A stretch of DNA of 64,000 nt from Bog-159 sp963707465 (GCA_963707465.1 CAVPQK010000013.1:930001-994000), one strand, 5' to 3'. Shown: positions 52,931-63,204, counted from the stretch's first letter. Notes: a model not told the origin generated them from the sequence alone. Numbers and translations are program-made.

Positions 52931-53952
52931 TTCGATCCGCCCTTGCCATTCCCGCCCCGGTACTCGTCGCGCAGCCTCTGGACTTCGGCGAACAGGTCGG
53001 GCGGAACCATCTTGTCTTTCATCTTCGGATACATGGCTTCGGTCTGTTTACGCCACTCCGCCAGCGCCGCCGGATCCGGTCTTGTGACCGTGAGCTTCAA
53101 AGCCTTCTTGCCCGGTTGGCCGGCCATCATCGTGGCGACCGCTCTCGCCCCCTGCGCGCGAATATCCTCCTTCAGCGCGTCTCCGGACTTATGCGCCGCC
53201 GCTAGCATCAGGCCGCGCTGCGCCGCCGGAATCGCATCCCACACCTGCTTTGAAATAACAGTGGCGCCCACCAGCGGCGCCCACTTTACGTCGCACATGT
53301 ACGGCGTCAAACTGTACAACTGCGTGGTTTCGGCGTAAAGCGCCGTTTCCGGCACGGCATCCAGGTTGTGCATCTTCAGTTGCGTGATGATGTCGGTGGC
53401 GGGCAGCGGGACGACCCGAAATCCGTTCACCCTCCACAGCTCCTCTTCGGTCGCATCGCCGGCCCAGGTGAATAGCCGCAGCTTCCGCAGATCGTCCAGC
53501 CTCTCGACCCGCGTGGTGGAGAAGAACTGCACCCACCCCACGTCGCTCCAGTACAGCACCACGTAGCCTTTCTGCAACAGCCGCTGCTCCAGCTTCGGCG
53601 CCACGCGGTCCCGCACGTAATCGAGCTCCTCATAGGAGTCGAACATCATCGGGATCTGGAGGCTCTTCACGCCCGGGTCGATGTCACCCAAACCCGCGCC
53701 GGAAAGCCCCGCCGCCTGGATGGAGCGCTGATCCAGCCGCCGCACGCACTCCGGCTCGTCGCCCAGTACCCCGCCCGCATGGATGACCAGGTTCACCCTT
53801 CCGCCCGAGATCTTCTTCCACTCGGCGCCCATATTTTCCATCACCTTGTACCAGGTCGAGTCCGCCGGCGCCAGCGTGGCCATGTCGATCCTCTGCGCCG
53901 GAGCAATCCCAGCCAGCCCTAGAAAAGTTACGACGCAAACCATTCGTCTCAT
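52927..53952 (-). CDS. TRAP transporter substrate-binding protein DctP
   Basis: The 341-residue periplasmic protein has a signal peptide (MRRMVCVVTFLGLAGIAPAQ) and the DctP family body: MATLAPADSTWYKVMENMGA, HAGGVLGDEPECVRRLDQ, MFDSYEELDYVRDRV, GYVVLYWSDVGWVQFFSTTR and VPLPATDIITQLKMHNLDAV (the Arg/strand region for ligand contact). A GTG at 53955 is in frame; AAAAGGAG lies a few bases upstream of both. It is coupled to the permease and follows TatT by 15 bases. Confidence 0.93.
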   Translation of the reverse strand: MRRMVCVVTFLGLAGIAPAQRIDMATLAPADSTWYKVMENMGAEWKKISGGRVNLVIHAGGVLGDEPECVRRLDQRSIQAAGLSGAGLGDIDPGVKSLQIPMMFDSYEELDYVRDRVAPKLEQRLLQKGYVVLYWSDVGWVQFFSTTRVERLDDLRKLRLFTWAGDATEEELWRVNGFRVVPLPATDIITQLKMHNLDAVPETALYAETTQLYSLTPYMCDVKWAPLVGATVISKQVWDAIPAAQRGLMLAAAHKSGDALKEDIRAQGARAVATMMAGQPGKKALKLTVTRPDPAALAEWRKQTEAMYPKMKDKMVPPDLFAEVQRLRDEYRGGNGKGGSK

Positions 53953-53967
53953 CACAGAATTCTCCTT

Positions 53968-54915
53968 TTAGTGGGGCAGGCCCTCGGCCTGCGCGGGTCC
54001 CGTGGACCCGCCCGCCGTCAAAAACAATTCATCCACATGTTCCAGCAACCATCGCGCGCGCCGCTGAGCCACCAGGTTCGCCAGCCGATGGTCGGGATCG
54101 GCATCCGGATCGACAGCCAGCGCCTTCTCCAGCATCGACGTGAATTCGGCCGCGTTCTGCGCTGGCAGGCAAGCGTTTTCGGCGAACGAGACGTACACCC
54201 CCGCCCGCTTGCCCTTCGATAGCTCGACAGCCCGCTCGAAGTGCTGCCGCATGAGCTTTTGCTGTTCCGAGGCGCCGACGTCGGTGCGCGCCGCCTCGAA
54301 CGTGATCAGGAACTCGGGCACCGCGCCATCTCCGAAGCCTTCGTCGAGCTGCGCCACCCGCCGGATAATCGTCTCCACCAGCGGCAGATAGGCGATCGTT
54401 TCGGGGCTGTTCTTGGAAAGAGAAATCGCCAGTCCCCGCGACGCGGCAGTCCAATAGAGCAGCGGTACGTCGCGCTTGGTCACATGTCGCAGCGCGGCGT
54501 CGGCGTCTTCATCCAGTGCCGCCCCGAATCCGGGATGCCGGACTTCCAGGCCGCGCATGCCGTACCGATTAGCGCGCAGATACAGCTTACGCGCCCGCTC
54601 CCGCAGGGCATTGGCGCGGTCCAGGCTTTCCTCCTTGGTTTCGTCGATTCGCGAATCCACGAATGCGTAGGAGTATTCGGTAAAGCCCTCCGCCGCGGCC
54701 AGCAGCAGCCCGGTGTGCTTCGGAGATTCGGCCAGCAGGCTCTCGTAAGTCTTCAGTCCGAATGGAATGGCGGCGGCCACCAGGTCGGGATCGTCGTCGC
54801 TGGTGAAGGTGGTGCCGCCCGAGGCCAGCGCATTGCCCACCTGGTTCACCACCATTCTCTTCACGGAGCAGCCGGTCCCGAGCACCAGCAGAACAACGGT
54901 AATGAGCGGTTTCAT
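53968..54915 (-). CDS. TRAP-associated TatT-like lipoprotein
   Basis: The 315-residue protein matches the TRAP transporter TatT component: a lipoprotein signal (LITVVLLVLGTGCSVKR), then TPR-like helices (IPFGLKTYESLLAESPKHTG, AAAEGFTEYSYAFVD, ARKLYLRANRYGMRGLEVRH, VPLLYWTAASRGLAISLSKN). In Treponema TatT (Tp0956) forms a complex with its TRAP binding protein. The gene is first in a likely tatT-dctP-dctQM operon. The last residues (AQAEGLPH) come from a dispersed repeat at 53970. Confidence 0.88.
   Translation of the reverse strand: MKPLITVVLLVLGTGCSVKRMVVNQVGNALASGGTTFTSDDDPDLVAAAIPFGLKTYESLLAESPKHTGLLLAAAEGFTEYSYAFVDSRIDETKEESLDRANALRERARKLYLRANRYGMRGLEVRHPGFGAALDEDADAALRHVTKRDVPLLYWTAASRGLAISLSKNSPETIAYLPLVETIIRRVAQLDEGFGDGAVPEFLITFEAARTDVGASEQQKLMRQHFERAVELSKGKRAGVYVSFAENACLPAQNAAEFTSMLEKALAVDPDADPDHRLANLVAQRRARWLLEHVDELFLTAGGSTGPAQAEGLPH
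53970..54013. repeat. Two-hairpin repeat forming the tatT 3' end
   Basis: AGTGGGGCAGGCCCTCGGCC then TGCG, followed by a stem GCGGGTCC-cgt-GGACCCGC. The first unit matches 33174 except at one base; the second stem has different bases but keeps pairing. Confidence 0.75.
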
Positions 54916-54921
54916 AATGTC

Positions 54922-55494
54922 TCACTTTCTCCTGGGCGCGACCCGCCGTAGTTCGCCTTCCTCGCCAAATGCTCTGTCGTCGGCCGCGTAAGGCAACAGA
55001 TACCGGCGCAAGTCGGCGGACGAAGCCGTCAATACCAGCCGCAGATCATCTTTATTGAGAGGTTCATACTGAAGTTCGCCGCGACTCTTGATTTGGTCCT
55101 GGAGCCACTTGCTATCCATCTGCGCTACCCATGCCGCGTCCTTCTCTATGCGGACCTTGACGAAGAAGTGCACCGGAGGCTGCTCGTCTTTGCCTGGACA
55201 ATAAACATCCAGCAGAGACCGGCCGCCCACTTTCGTGAGGTACATGGTTCCCTTAATCTCCTCGACTCCCGTGGTCACGCGGACGCTGTAGCCGGAAGCC
55301 GCGCGCGCCACCGTGTATCGGTTCTTAAGGGTATCGCCAGAGTCCGTGGCTTCTTCCCAGGTCCCCACCAGAGCCGGGTCGAAAACCGTCTCTTTGTCGT
55401 GCGGTAACGCCAGCGGATGGAGCGAAACAACACCGCTGCATCCGGTTAAGCAAGCCAGCACCGAAATCAGTGGCAGAATCTTGGCCCTTAACAT
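54922..55494 (-). CDS. Lipoprotein of unknown function
   Basis: The 190-residue protein begins with a lipobox signal (MLRAKILPLISVLACLTGCS), then a small beta-rich domain (FDPALVGTWEEATDSGDTLK, YLTKVGGRSLLDVYCPG, FFVKVRIEKDAAWVAQM). I chose ATG 55494 because GGAGG lies nine bases upstream and the signal fits; an open frame extends upstream without support. It precedes tatT by six bases and may be part of that operon. No family name can be given. Confidence 0.8.
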   Translation of the reverse strand: MLRAKILPLISVLACLTGCSGVVSLHPLALPHDKETVFDPALVGTWEEATDSGDTLKNRYTVARAASGYSVRVTTGVEEIKGTMYLTKVGGRSLLDVYCPGKDEQPPVHFFVKVRIEKDAAWVAQMDSKWLQDQIKSRGELQYEPLNKDDLRLVLTASSADLRRYLLPYAADDRAFGEEGELRRVAPRRK

Positions 55495-55522
55495 ACGAAA
55501 AACCTCCGTTTTCGATTCCCAA

Positions 55523-55567
55523 GTGCGGCAGGCGCCCCGCCTGCGGACCGGCGCCCCGCCGGTCCAC
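55523..55567. repeat. Two-hairpin repeat upstream of the lipoprotein gene
   Basis: GTGCGGCAGGCGCCCCGCCT then GCGG, followed by a stem GACCGGC-gccc-GCCGGTC. This is the same layout as 53970 with compensating changes. It lies between the HAF-repeat gene and the lipoprotein start. Confidence 0.65.
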
Positions 55568-55597
55568 CGGCCGGCACGTTTGCCTCCCTGCGAAGTT

Positions 55598-56614
55598 TCA
55601 CTGCAAAATCGCGATAAACCCCGTCTCGGTCCCATCAGTCGCCCCATAAGCGCCACACAGATCCCCGCGATCGTTGACGCCCACGATAGCCGCCGATACC
55701 GAGCCCGGATAGTTCACGATGGTGTACAGCCCGCCGCTCGCTGCCACGAAACCCTCCGCCACTCCGCTGGCATCAAAAATCTGACCCTGGATGGTGCCTA
55801 TGTTATTGATGCCGTCGGGATAGGTATCCTCCGCCCCCGGCACGACCACCGTGGTATACGCGCCACCGTGCTCGATGAAGCCTTGGTACGAACCGCTCGC
55901 GTCCACATAATAGCCCGCAACCTGATTTTTATCGTTGAGGCAACTCGGAGAGGTGCTGTACTCGGCCGCTCCGGGCACAGCCATGAAGGAGTACGAGACT
56001 GTGACCGGGTTCCAGAGCCATGCGGCGGCGCTACTCGTGCCGAATGCGTTCCCCACCGCCACGCCCAGGTCGTTGATACAGTACCCGTCATTCTGCGAAT
56101 AGTTCGGAATGTCGGGCAGCGCGGTCCACTTACCGGTCCCGATGGCATATGTGACGGTATGGTTGGTCGTGCCGTCCCCATAGTAGCCAATCGCGACTCC
56201 CCGGTTGTTCACGCCGAACAGATACGTGTACGCCGCGCCTGGGTAGTCCACCGTTTGAAACGTGCCGTTGCGCCACACAAAACCGTGAAAAACGTAACTC
56301 GAATCCTCGTAATATCCGGTGACCAGCCCGCTGTTGTCGATCCCGTCCGCCACCACATAGGTCGAGTCCTCAGGGCCGATCGTGAGAAACTTATAGCGAG
56401 TGCTGGCCGGAGTATCCGCCGCGGGCTTGGTCATTGCCGCCGCCACAACCGGTGGCCGGTGCGGCCCTCCGAAACCGGGTGCCGTCTGGCTCCAGGCTGG
56501 GGCCGAAACCACCCGTGCCAGCATCGGCAGGAGTCCGCAATGTGTACGACCGAGTTTACCGGCGGGAGCGAATCCTGTCGGCGTTGGCTCGTCATTTATA
56601 TTCGTTTTGTGCAT
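55598..56614 (-). CDS. HAF-repeat secreted protein
   Basis: The 338-residue protein has about six repeats of the extracellular HAF type: GIDNSGLVTGYYEDSSYVFH, GVNNRGVAIGYYGDGTT, CINDLGVAVGNAFG, CLNDKNQVAGYYVDASGSYQ, GINNIGTIQGQIFDASGVAE, GVNDRGDLCGAYGATDGTET. Start 56614 (AAGGAG six bases upstream) gives an N-terminus MHKTNINDEPTPTGF that is not a standard signal peptide; a hydrophobic part comes later, near GLLPMLARVVSAPAWSQ. It is probably exported. The family is common in soil bacteria, function unknown. Confidence 0.85.
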   Translation of the reverse strand: MHKTNINDEPTPTGFAPAGKLGRTHCGLLPMLARVVSAPAWSQTAPGFGGPHRPPVVAAAMTKPAADTPASTRYKFLTIGPEDSTYVVADGIDNSGLVTGYYEDSSYVFHGFVWRNGTFQTVDYPGAAYTYLFGVNNRGVAIGYYGDGTTNHTVTYAIGTGKWTALPDIPNYSQNDGYCINDLGVAVGNAFGTSSAAAWLWNPVTVSYSFMAVPGAAEYSTSPSCLNDKNQVAGYYVDASGSYQGFIEHGGAYTTVVVPGAEDTYPDGINNIGTIQGQIFDASGVAEGFVAASGGLYTIVNYPGSVSAAIVGVNDRGDLCGAYGATDGTETGFIAILQ

Positions 56615-56755
56615 GTTGTTCTCCTTGGCCGACACCTGCCTCCGTTTTCGGCTCTCGTTACTAATGGCGCAAAACGAAACCAAAAACCGACAAAGCCCCA
56701 CCCGCCGGCCCCACAAACCCTCAACGTTCCCCGCCCAGCTTACGTCAACACTCTT
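56615..56755. promoter_or_regulatory. Divergent promoter region: HAF gene and pilus operon
   Basis: This 141-base gap separates two divergent genes and must hold both promoters. I see no clear hexamers and no palindrome. Confidence 0.35.
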
Positions 56756-57388
56756 GTGAGCCCCATTCGGCTACTGTTGTGCCTGCTGCCGGTGTCCCTG
56801 GTCGCCCAAACCCCCGACCTGGCACCTATGCTCAGAGCCGTGGAGGCCCGCTACAATCACGCCCAAACGCTCCAAGTCGTTTTCCATGAGGCATATACAG
56901 CCCCGGGCCAAGCTCGCCGCCTGGAAAGCGGCAACCTGCTGCTGCGCAAACCGGGACGTATGCGCTGGGACTACACCTCGCCTGAAGGCAAGCTGTTCGT
57001 CTCCGATGGCAAGTACCTCTGGCTTTACACACCCAGCAACCACCAGGTGGAGAAGATGAAAATGAAAGAAAGCGACGATATGCGAGCTCCACTTGCATTT
57101 TTGTTAGGTAAGCTGCACTTCGATAAGGAGTTCCGCAACGTCCACAGCTCCCTGGTGGCGGGTGGCACGCGCATCGTGGCGGATCCCAAAACCGACAGCC
57201 TGCCCTATACCAAGGTGGAGTTCGTAGTCGGCCCGGACAGCCAGATCCGCCGTGTGCAAGTGACCGGATACGACCAGTCCATCCTGGAGTTCGACTTCGA
57301 CCAGGAGAAACTCAATCCACCGCTCGAAGCGCGCCTGTTCCAGTTCCGCATTCCGCCGGGTGCCGAGTTGGTGGAGACCACCCAATAA
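56756..57388 (+). CDS. LolA-like outer-membrane lipoprotein carrier
   Basis: The 210-residue protein has a short signal peptide (SPIRLLLCLLPVSLVAQ) and the LolA fold: MLRAVEARYNHAQTLQVVFH, SGNLLLRKPGRMRWDYTSPE, GKLFVSDGKYLWLYTPSNHQ, LAFLLGKLHFDKEF and a C-terminal QSILEFDF. LolA moves lipoproteins across the periplasm. I chose GTG 56756 as the start giving a good signal; no ribosome site is seen, and the open frame continues far upstream by chance. It opens the pilus/secretion operon, two bases before pilC. Confidence 0.87.
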   Translation: MSPIRLLLCLLPVSLVAQTPDLAPMLRAVEARYNHAQTLQVVFHEAYTAPGQARRLESGNLLLRKPGRMRWDYTSPEGKLFVSDGKYLWLYTPSNHQVEKMKMKESDDMRAPLAFLLGKLHFDKEFRNVHSSLVAGGTRIVADPKTDSLPYTKVEFVVGPDSQIRRVQVTGYDQSILEFDFDQEKLNPPLEARLFQFRIPPGAELVETTQ

Positions 57389-57389
57389 T

Positions 57390-58601
57390 ATGGCGGAATT
57401 CCTGCTCAAATACGCCGACACCCGAGGTCAAATCCACCAGCAGGTGGCCAACGCCGGCTCGGAACGGGAATTGCGCGACCGCTACACCCAGCAGGGCTTT
57501 CTCATCTACTCGATCAAGACCAAAGGCGCCCTGTCGTCCGGCTTCTCCGCGGGCTTTTCCAAGCGCAAGAAGCTCAACGTCGAGAAGTTCCTGATCTTCA
57601 ACCAGCAGTTCGTGACACTGATCCGCGCCGGCCTGCCGATCCTGAAAGGGCTGGACCTGCTGGCCGACCGGCTCACCGACCCCAAGCTCGGCCCATATAT
57701 CAAATCGGTGCGCGACGAAGTGCGCAACGGCACCTTGCTTTCCGACGCCTTCCGCATGCAGGGTATTTTTCCCAAGATCTATGTGACCACGGTGATGGCC
57801 GGCGAGAAGAGCGGCAGCTTGTCGGAGGTGCTGGACCGTTTCATCACCTATCAGAAGCTTTCGCTCGCCGTGAAGAAGAAGGTCATGGTCTCGCTGATGT
57901 ATCCGTCCATCCTGATCTTCCTCACCCTCGGACTGATGGTGTTTCTGGTCACTTACGTAGTGCCCAATTTCGCGCAGCTTTACACCAGCATGCAGGCGCA
58001 GCTTCCGCAGGTGACCGTGATCCTGATCGCCATCGGCACCACGGCGCGCAGCTACATTCTGCTGGTCTTCGCCGCCGTAGTCGCGCTGATTTTTTTGTAC
58101 CGCTATTGGTCGAAGAAGGATTCGGCGCGCACCAAAATCGACGGCGTGAAGCTGCGCGTGCCGCTGCTGGGCGATATCTGGGTGAAGTACCAGGTAGCGC
58201 AGTTTGCCCGCGTCCTCAGCACCTTGCTTACCGGCGGCATCCCGCTGGTGCAGGCGCTCGAGACCGCTTCGGATTCGCTGGGCACACCGCTGCTGCGCCG
58301 GTCGTTGGACAAAGCCGGCAAGATGGTGCGCGAAGGCCAGGCGCTGTCGGCCTCGCTCAAGACCACCGGTATCTTTCCGCCGCTGGCCGTGGACATGATT
58401 GAAGTAGGGGAATCCACCGGCGCGCTGCCCGTCATGCTCAACAGCGTGGCCGAGTTTTACGAGGAGGATGTAAATACACGCATGGCCGCGGCTCTATCGC
58501 TGATCGAGCCGGCCATCATGATTTTCATGGGATGTTTTGTGGCATTTGTATTGATTGCGCTGTATCTGCCGATCTTTTCGCTGGCGGACACCATCCGATA
58601 G
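57390..58601 (+). CDS. Type IV pilus / type II secretion inner-membrane protein PilC/GspF
   Basis: The 403-residue platform protein has two T2SSF domains (about 70-195 and 270-395) and three membrane helices (LMYPSILIFLTLGLMVFLVT, YILLVFAAVVALIFLYRY, MIFMGCFVAFVLIALYLPIF). Motifs include FNQQFVTLIRAGLPILKGLD and QFARVLSTLLTGGIPLVQAL. ATG 57390 is chosen by the family start AEFLLKYAD. It works with the PilB-type ATPase encoded next. Confidence 0.94.
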   Translation: MAEFLLKYADTRGQIHQQVANAGSERELRDRYTQQGFLIYSIKTKGALSSGFSAGFSKRKKLNVEKFLIFNQQFVTLIRAGLPILKGLDLLADRLTDPKLGPYIKSVRDEVRNGTLLSDAFRMQGIFPKIYVTTVMAGEKSGSLSEVLDRFITYQKLSLAVKKKVMVSLMYPSILIFLTLGLMVFLVTYVVPNFAQLYTSMQAQLPQVTVILIAIGTTARSYILLVFAAVVALIFLYRYWSKKDSARTKIDGVKLRVPLLGDIWVKYQVAQFARVLSTLLTGGIPLVQALETASDSLGTPLLRRSLDKAGKMVREGQALSASLKTTGIFPPLAVDMIEVGESTGALPVMLNSVAEFYEEDVNTRMAAALSLIEPAIMIFMGCFVAFVLIALYLPIFSLADTIR

Positions 58602-58619
58602 CTTCCAGGACACGTTTGT

Positions 58620-60257
<1,638 letters not shown>

Positions 60258-60276
60258 GACAAGAAATGACAAACGC

Positions 60277-60363
60277 GTGCTGGGTCCTGGGTCCTTTGTT
60301 GTGCCGAGCCATCTGCGGCAGCGGGGGCTTTTGTCCAGCACCCAGCACCCAACACCCAGCACC
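60277..60363. repeat. Intergenic inverted and tandem repeat before pilM
   Basis: GTGCTGGGTCCTGGGTCC at 60277 faces a run of ACCCAGCAC-type words (60335-60363: CCAGCACCCAGCACCCAACA...). The arms can pair over about nine bases. This would put a long hairpin in the mRNA between pilB and pilM. Confidence 0.65.
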
Positions 60364-60381
60364 GCGAGCGAAGCGAGCCCG

Positions 60382-61275
60382 ATGAAAATCCCCGCCCCCA
60401 TATCCGCCATCTTGCGGGAGCCGCCCCCTTCCATGGCCTTCGAGTTGTCCGAAGCCGGGATCTCCGCGGCGCGCCTGGACGCCAAAACGGAACTCTCCTT
60501 CCGACCGCTCCGGCCTGGTGTGCTCGCCATTACTCCGTTGAAAGACAACGTGGTCCTGCCCGACGAGTTGTCCCTCGCGGTGCGCGAAATGGCCCCGCCC
60601 AACGGAAATCGCAAACGCCGCGACGTGGCGCTGATCCTGCCGGACTACAGCTCCCGGATCGCGGTTCTGGATTTCGACGATTTCCCTTCCGACACCAAGG
60701 AGCAGCTTTCGCTCATTCGCTTCCGCATCCGCAAGAGTGTCCCGTTCGATGTGGAAACGGCGGCCATCAGCTACTTTGTGCAGCCCGCGGAAGGCAAGAA
60801 GTTCGACGTGGTGGTGGTGGTGGCGCCGCTCGAAGTAATCTCCCGGTACGAAGCGCCGTTCCGCGCCGCGGGCATGAACCCCGGCCTGGTGACCACGTCT
60901 TCGCTCGCCGCGCTCAACCTGGTCGAGGATGGCGGCATCACCGTGGTGGCCAAGATCACCGGACGGGTACTGACCGTGATGGTGCTGAAGAACGGCCGTT
61001 TGAAGCTGGTGCGCTGCCTGGAGGTGCATACCAACGACGTCGCCGAAATCGCCGCCGACTTATACCCGACGTTTGTTTATATCGAAGACAACATTGGCGC
61101 CAAGGCCGAGCGCCTGCTGCTGTGCGGCTTCGCCGAGCGCATGGAGGCCGCGCGGCAGCAATTTCAGAGCGAGCTGGCGGTGGAGGTGCACCTTGTCCGG
61201 TCGCCGCTGGCGCCCCCCGGGGAAAACAACTCCGGCCTGCTCGGATACCTGAGGTCCGTAGCCCGTGATAATTAA
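60382..61275 (+). CDS. pilM: PilM-like pilus assembly protein
   Basis: The 297-residue protein has the actin-like PilM pattern: FELSEAGISAARLD, VALILPDYSSRIAVLDFDDF, EQLSLIRFRIRKSVPFDVET, LEVISRYEAPFRAAGMNPGL and a C-terminal LLLCGFAERME. It would bind the cytoplasmic tail of PilN and link the ATPase to the inner-membrane ring. ATG 60382 gives the family N-terminus; the frame is open upstream through the repeat. No membrane helix. Confidence 0.88.
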   Translation: MKIPAPISAILREPPPSMAFELSEAGISAARLDAKTELSFRPLRPGVLAITPLKDNVVLPDELSLAVREMAPPNGNRKRRDVALILPDYSSRIAVLDFDDFPSDTKEQLSLIRFRIRKSVPFDVETAAISYFVQPAEGKKFDVVVVVAPLEVISRYEAPFRAAGMNPGLVTTSSLAALNLVEDGGITVVAKITGRVLTVMVLKNGRLKLVRCLEVHTNDVAEIAADLYPTFVYIEDNIGAKAERLLLCGFAERMEAARQQFQSELAVEVHLVRSPLAPPGENNSGLLGYLRSVARDN

Positions 61276-61283
61276 CTGCGGCT

Positions 61284-61318
61284 GTTTTATCGGCGTTTAT
61301 CTGCGTTTATCTGCGGCT
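61284..61318. repeat. Short repeat between pilM and pilN
   Basis: GTTTTATCGGCGTTTATCTG then CGTTTATCTGCGG; a tandem of a 12-base unit (CGTTTATCTG..). It resembles ATCGGCG-type words at 24358-24472. Confidence 0.55.
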
Positions 61319-61332
61319 AATAATTTTTCGTC

Positions 61333-61899
61333 ATGAGAATACCCGTCAATCTCGCCAGCCAGCCTTTCCGCCGCGACCGCGCGGTGCTGGTCGCCTCGTC
61401 GGCGCTGGGCATCCTTTTGATCGTCCTGTTGGTCTTCCTGCTCTCGCTGAACAGCCTGGAAAGCGGACAGGTCGCGGAGACCCGCAAGGAAATCGCGCGG
61501 CTGGACACCCAGATTCACGCAATCTCCGTCCAACAGGCGCGCCAGGACGCCATCTTGCGCAAGCCCGAGAACGCCGAGGTGCTGGAGCGCAGCATCTTCC
61601 TGAATGCCCTGCTCTACCGCAAAGGCATAAGCTGGACGCGCATTTTCGCCGATCTCGAGAAAGTTGTGCCGCCCAACGTGCGTATTATGTCGATACGGCC
61701 TTCGGTTTCCGGGCAGAATCAAGTCTTGCTCGATATGAATGTGGGCTCGGATACGCCGGTGGCGGTGATCGAGCTGCTGAAGAATCTGGAAGGTTCGCCG
61801 CGTTTCGGCCAGGTGTACTCGCACAGCCTCTTGCCGCCGACCCAGACCGACAAAGTGTACCGCTGCCGTGTGAGCGTGAATTATGTCCAAAAGCTTTAA
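61333..61899 (+). CDS. pilN: PilN-like fimbrial assembly protein
   Basis: The 188-residue protein has a short cytoplasmic start (RIPVNLASQPFRRDR, with the PilM-binding INLA-type motif as VNLAS), one membrane helix (LVASSALGILLIVLLVFLLS) and a periplasmic coiled coil plus ferredoxin-like domain (RIFADLEKVVPPNVRIMSIR, VAVIELLKNLEGSPRFGQVY). No ribosome site is seen; a repeat lies just upstream. It overlaps pilO by 17 bases. Confidence 0.88.
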   Translation: MRIPVNLASQPFRRDRAVLVASSALGILLIVLLVFLLSLNSLESGQVAETRKEIARLDTQIHAISVQQARQDAILRKPENAEVLERSIFLNALLYRKGISWTRIFADLEKVVPPNVRIMSIRPSVSGQNQVLLDMNVGSDTPVAVIELLKNLEGSPRFGQVYSHSLLPPTQTDKVYRCRVSVNYVQKL

Positions 61900-62503
61900 T
61901 GTTTCGCCGCGCCTGATAGCGGTAGCTCCACGCCTGAATTTGAAGGACCCGCGCGTGCTGGTCCGCGCGGCGCTGGGCCTGCTGGTGGTGGCCAACATCG
62001 CCGCGGCCCTGATGGTCTTCAAGCCGTGGGGCGGATCGGCTGAAGACCTGGCGCGCGAACAGATCGGCTTGCAGCAGCAGCTTACTTCCATGCAGGCGCG
62101 CCTGGAAAAGACCAAGGCCCTGGTGGCCAAGGCCGAGCGCGCGCGCGTGGCGGGTGACGATTTCCTGGACGAGTACACCACGGATCGCCGCACTACTTTC
62201 TCCACTATCCTGGCGGAACTGGAGCGCGTAACCCACGAGGCCGGCATCGAAGCCCGCCCCGTCTCCTACCAACTCGATCAGGTGGAGGGCAGCGACACAC
62301 TCTACCAAATGACCATCAGCGCGGCATATGAGGGCAGTTACACCAGCTTGACTAAGTTCGTCAACCTGCTGGATAAGTCGCCGCGTTTCTTGATCATCGA
62401 AAGCCTGATGGCCGCGCCCCAGCAATCCAACGCCGGAGACATGCTGAGCGTCACCATTAAGTTGGATACTTTCGTGCGCGAACAACCAGGGAGCCCCATA
62501 TGA
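61883..62503 (+). CDS. pilO: PilO-like pilus assembly protein
   Basis: The 206-residue protein has one membrane helix (LGLLVVANIAAALMVF), a periplasmic coiled coil (EQIGLQQQLTSMQARLEKTK) and a ferredoxin-like domain (TFSTILAELERVTHEAGIEA, YEGSYTSLTKFVNLLDKSPR). It pairs with PilN in the inner-membrane alignment complex. It overlaps pilN by 17 bases and the next gene by four (ATGA). Confidence 0.87.
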   Translation: MSKSFNVSPRLIAVAPRLNLKDPRVLVRAALGLLVVANIAAALMVFKPWGGSAEDLAREQIGLQQQLTSMQARLEKTKALVAKAERARVAGDDFLDEYTTDRRTTFSTILAELERVTHEAGIEARPVSYQLDQVEGSDTLYQMTISAAYEGSYTSLTKFVNLLDKSPRFLIIESLMAAPQQSNAGDMLSVTIKLDTFVREQPGSPI

Positions 62504-63204
62504 AGTTAGGCGCGAGTCGCAGGCAACTTTACGCCCTGGGCGCCCTGGTGGTCCTGGGCAGCTACTTGTTCTACAGCAATGTGATGTCGGGGCCTTCCAG
62601 CCCGGAACCCAGCCGGCCGAGCCAGGCTGCCGCACACAAGACCGCGACGCCGGCTGCGCCGGAGTTTGAACCTCCATCCGCCCCGCACCGGCCGGCCACA
62701 TCGTCGCGATCGAGCGATGAGTTCCGCCCGTCGCTGAAGCCGAAGCGCCCGGAGGAGCGCGTGGACCCCATGACCATCGATCCTACCCTGCGCCTGGACC
62801 TGTTGGCGAAAGTGCAATCGGTAAACATCGAAGGCGGGCGCCGCAATCTTTTCGCGGTGGGAGCGGTGCAGTTGCCGCCGGAGCCGGTCGTTTCGGTGAA
62901 GGGCGGTACCACGCAGGTGGCCAAGGTCTACGGCCCCGAGCCTCCGCCTCCTCCACCGCCGCCGCCGACGGTGCCCCCGCCTCCGCCGATCACCTTGAAG
63001 TACTACGGCTACTCGAGCGCCCGCACCAACAACCGCAAACGGGCCTTCTTCCTGGATGGCGAGGATATTCTGGTGGGCGCCGAAGGCGACACCGTGAAGA
63101 AACGCTACCGCGTGGTGCGCATCGGAGTCAACTCGGTGGTCATGGAAGACACTCAATTCAAGCATCAGCAGACCTTGCCCCTGCAGGAAGAGGCCGCCGG
63201 ATGA
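62500..63204 (+). CDS. PilP/GspC-like periplasmic protein
   Basis: The 234-residue protein has an N-terminal membrane helix (LYALGALVVLGSYLFYSNVM), a Pro/Ala-rich linker, the segment GRRNLFAVGAV that marks the HR region of PilP/GspC proteins, a poly-proline run (PPPPPPPPPTVPPPPP) and a beta domain (ITLKYYGYSSARTNNRKRAF, VVRIGVNSVVMED). It likely connects the PilNO complex with the outer-membrane secretin. ATGA overlaps on both sides. Confidence 0.8.
   Translation: MKLGASRRQLYALGALVVLGSYLFYSNVMSGPSSPEPSRPSQAAAHKTATPAAPEFEPPSAPHRPATSSRSSDEFRPSLKPKRPEERVDPMTIDPTLRLDLLAKVQSVNIEGGRRNLFAVGAVQLPPEPVVSVKGGTTQVAKVYGPEPPPPPPPPPTVPPPPPITLKYYGYSSARTNNRKRAFFLDGEDILVGAEGDTVKKRYRVVRIGVNSVVMEDTQFKHQQTLPLQEEAAG

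Noticed and set aside
51087..52949. 620-codon frame overlapping the TRAP permease on the same strand
   Set aside because: Arg/Gly-rich out-of-frame reading of a gene with clear transporter helices.
55313..57388. Very long open frame covering the lipoprotein start, HAF gene and LolA gene on the plus strand
   Set aside because: Only the last 210 codons look like a protein (LolA). The rest is antisense to clear genes and Arg/His-rich.
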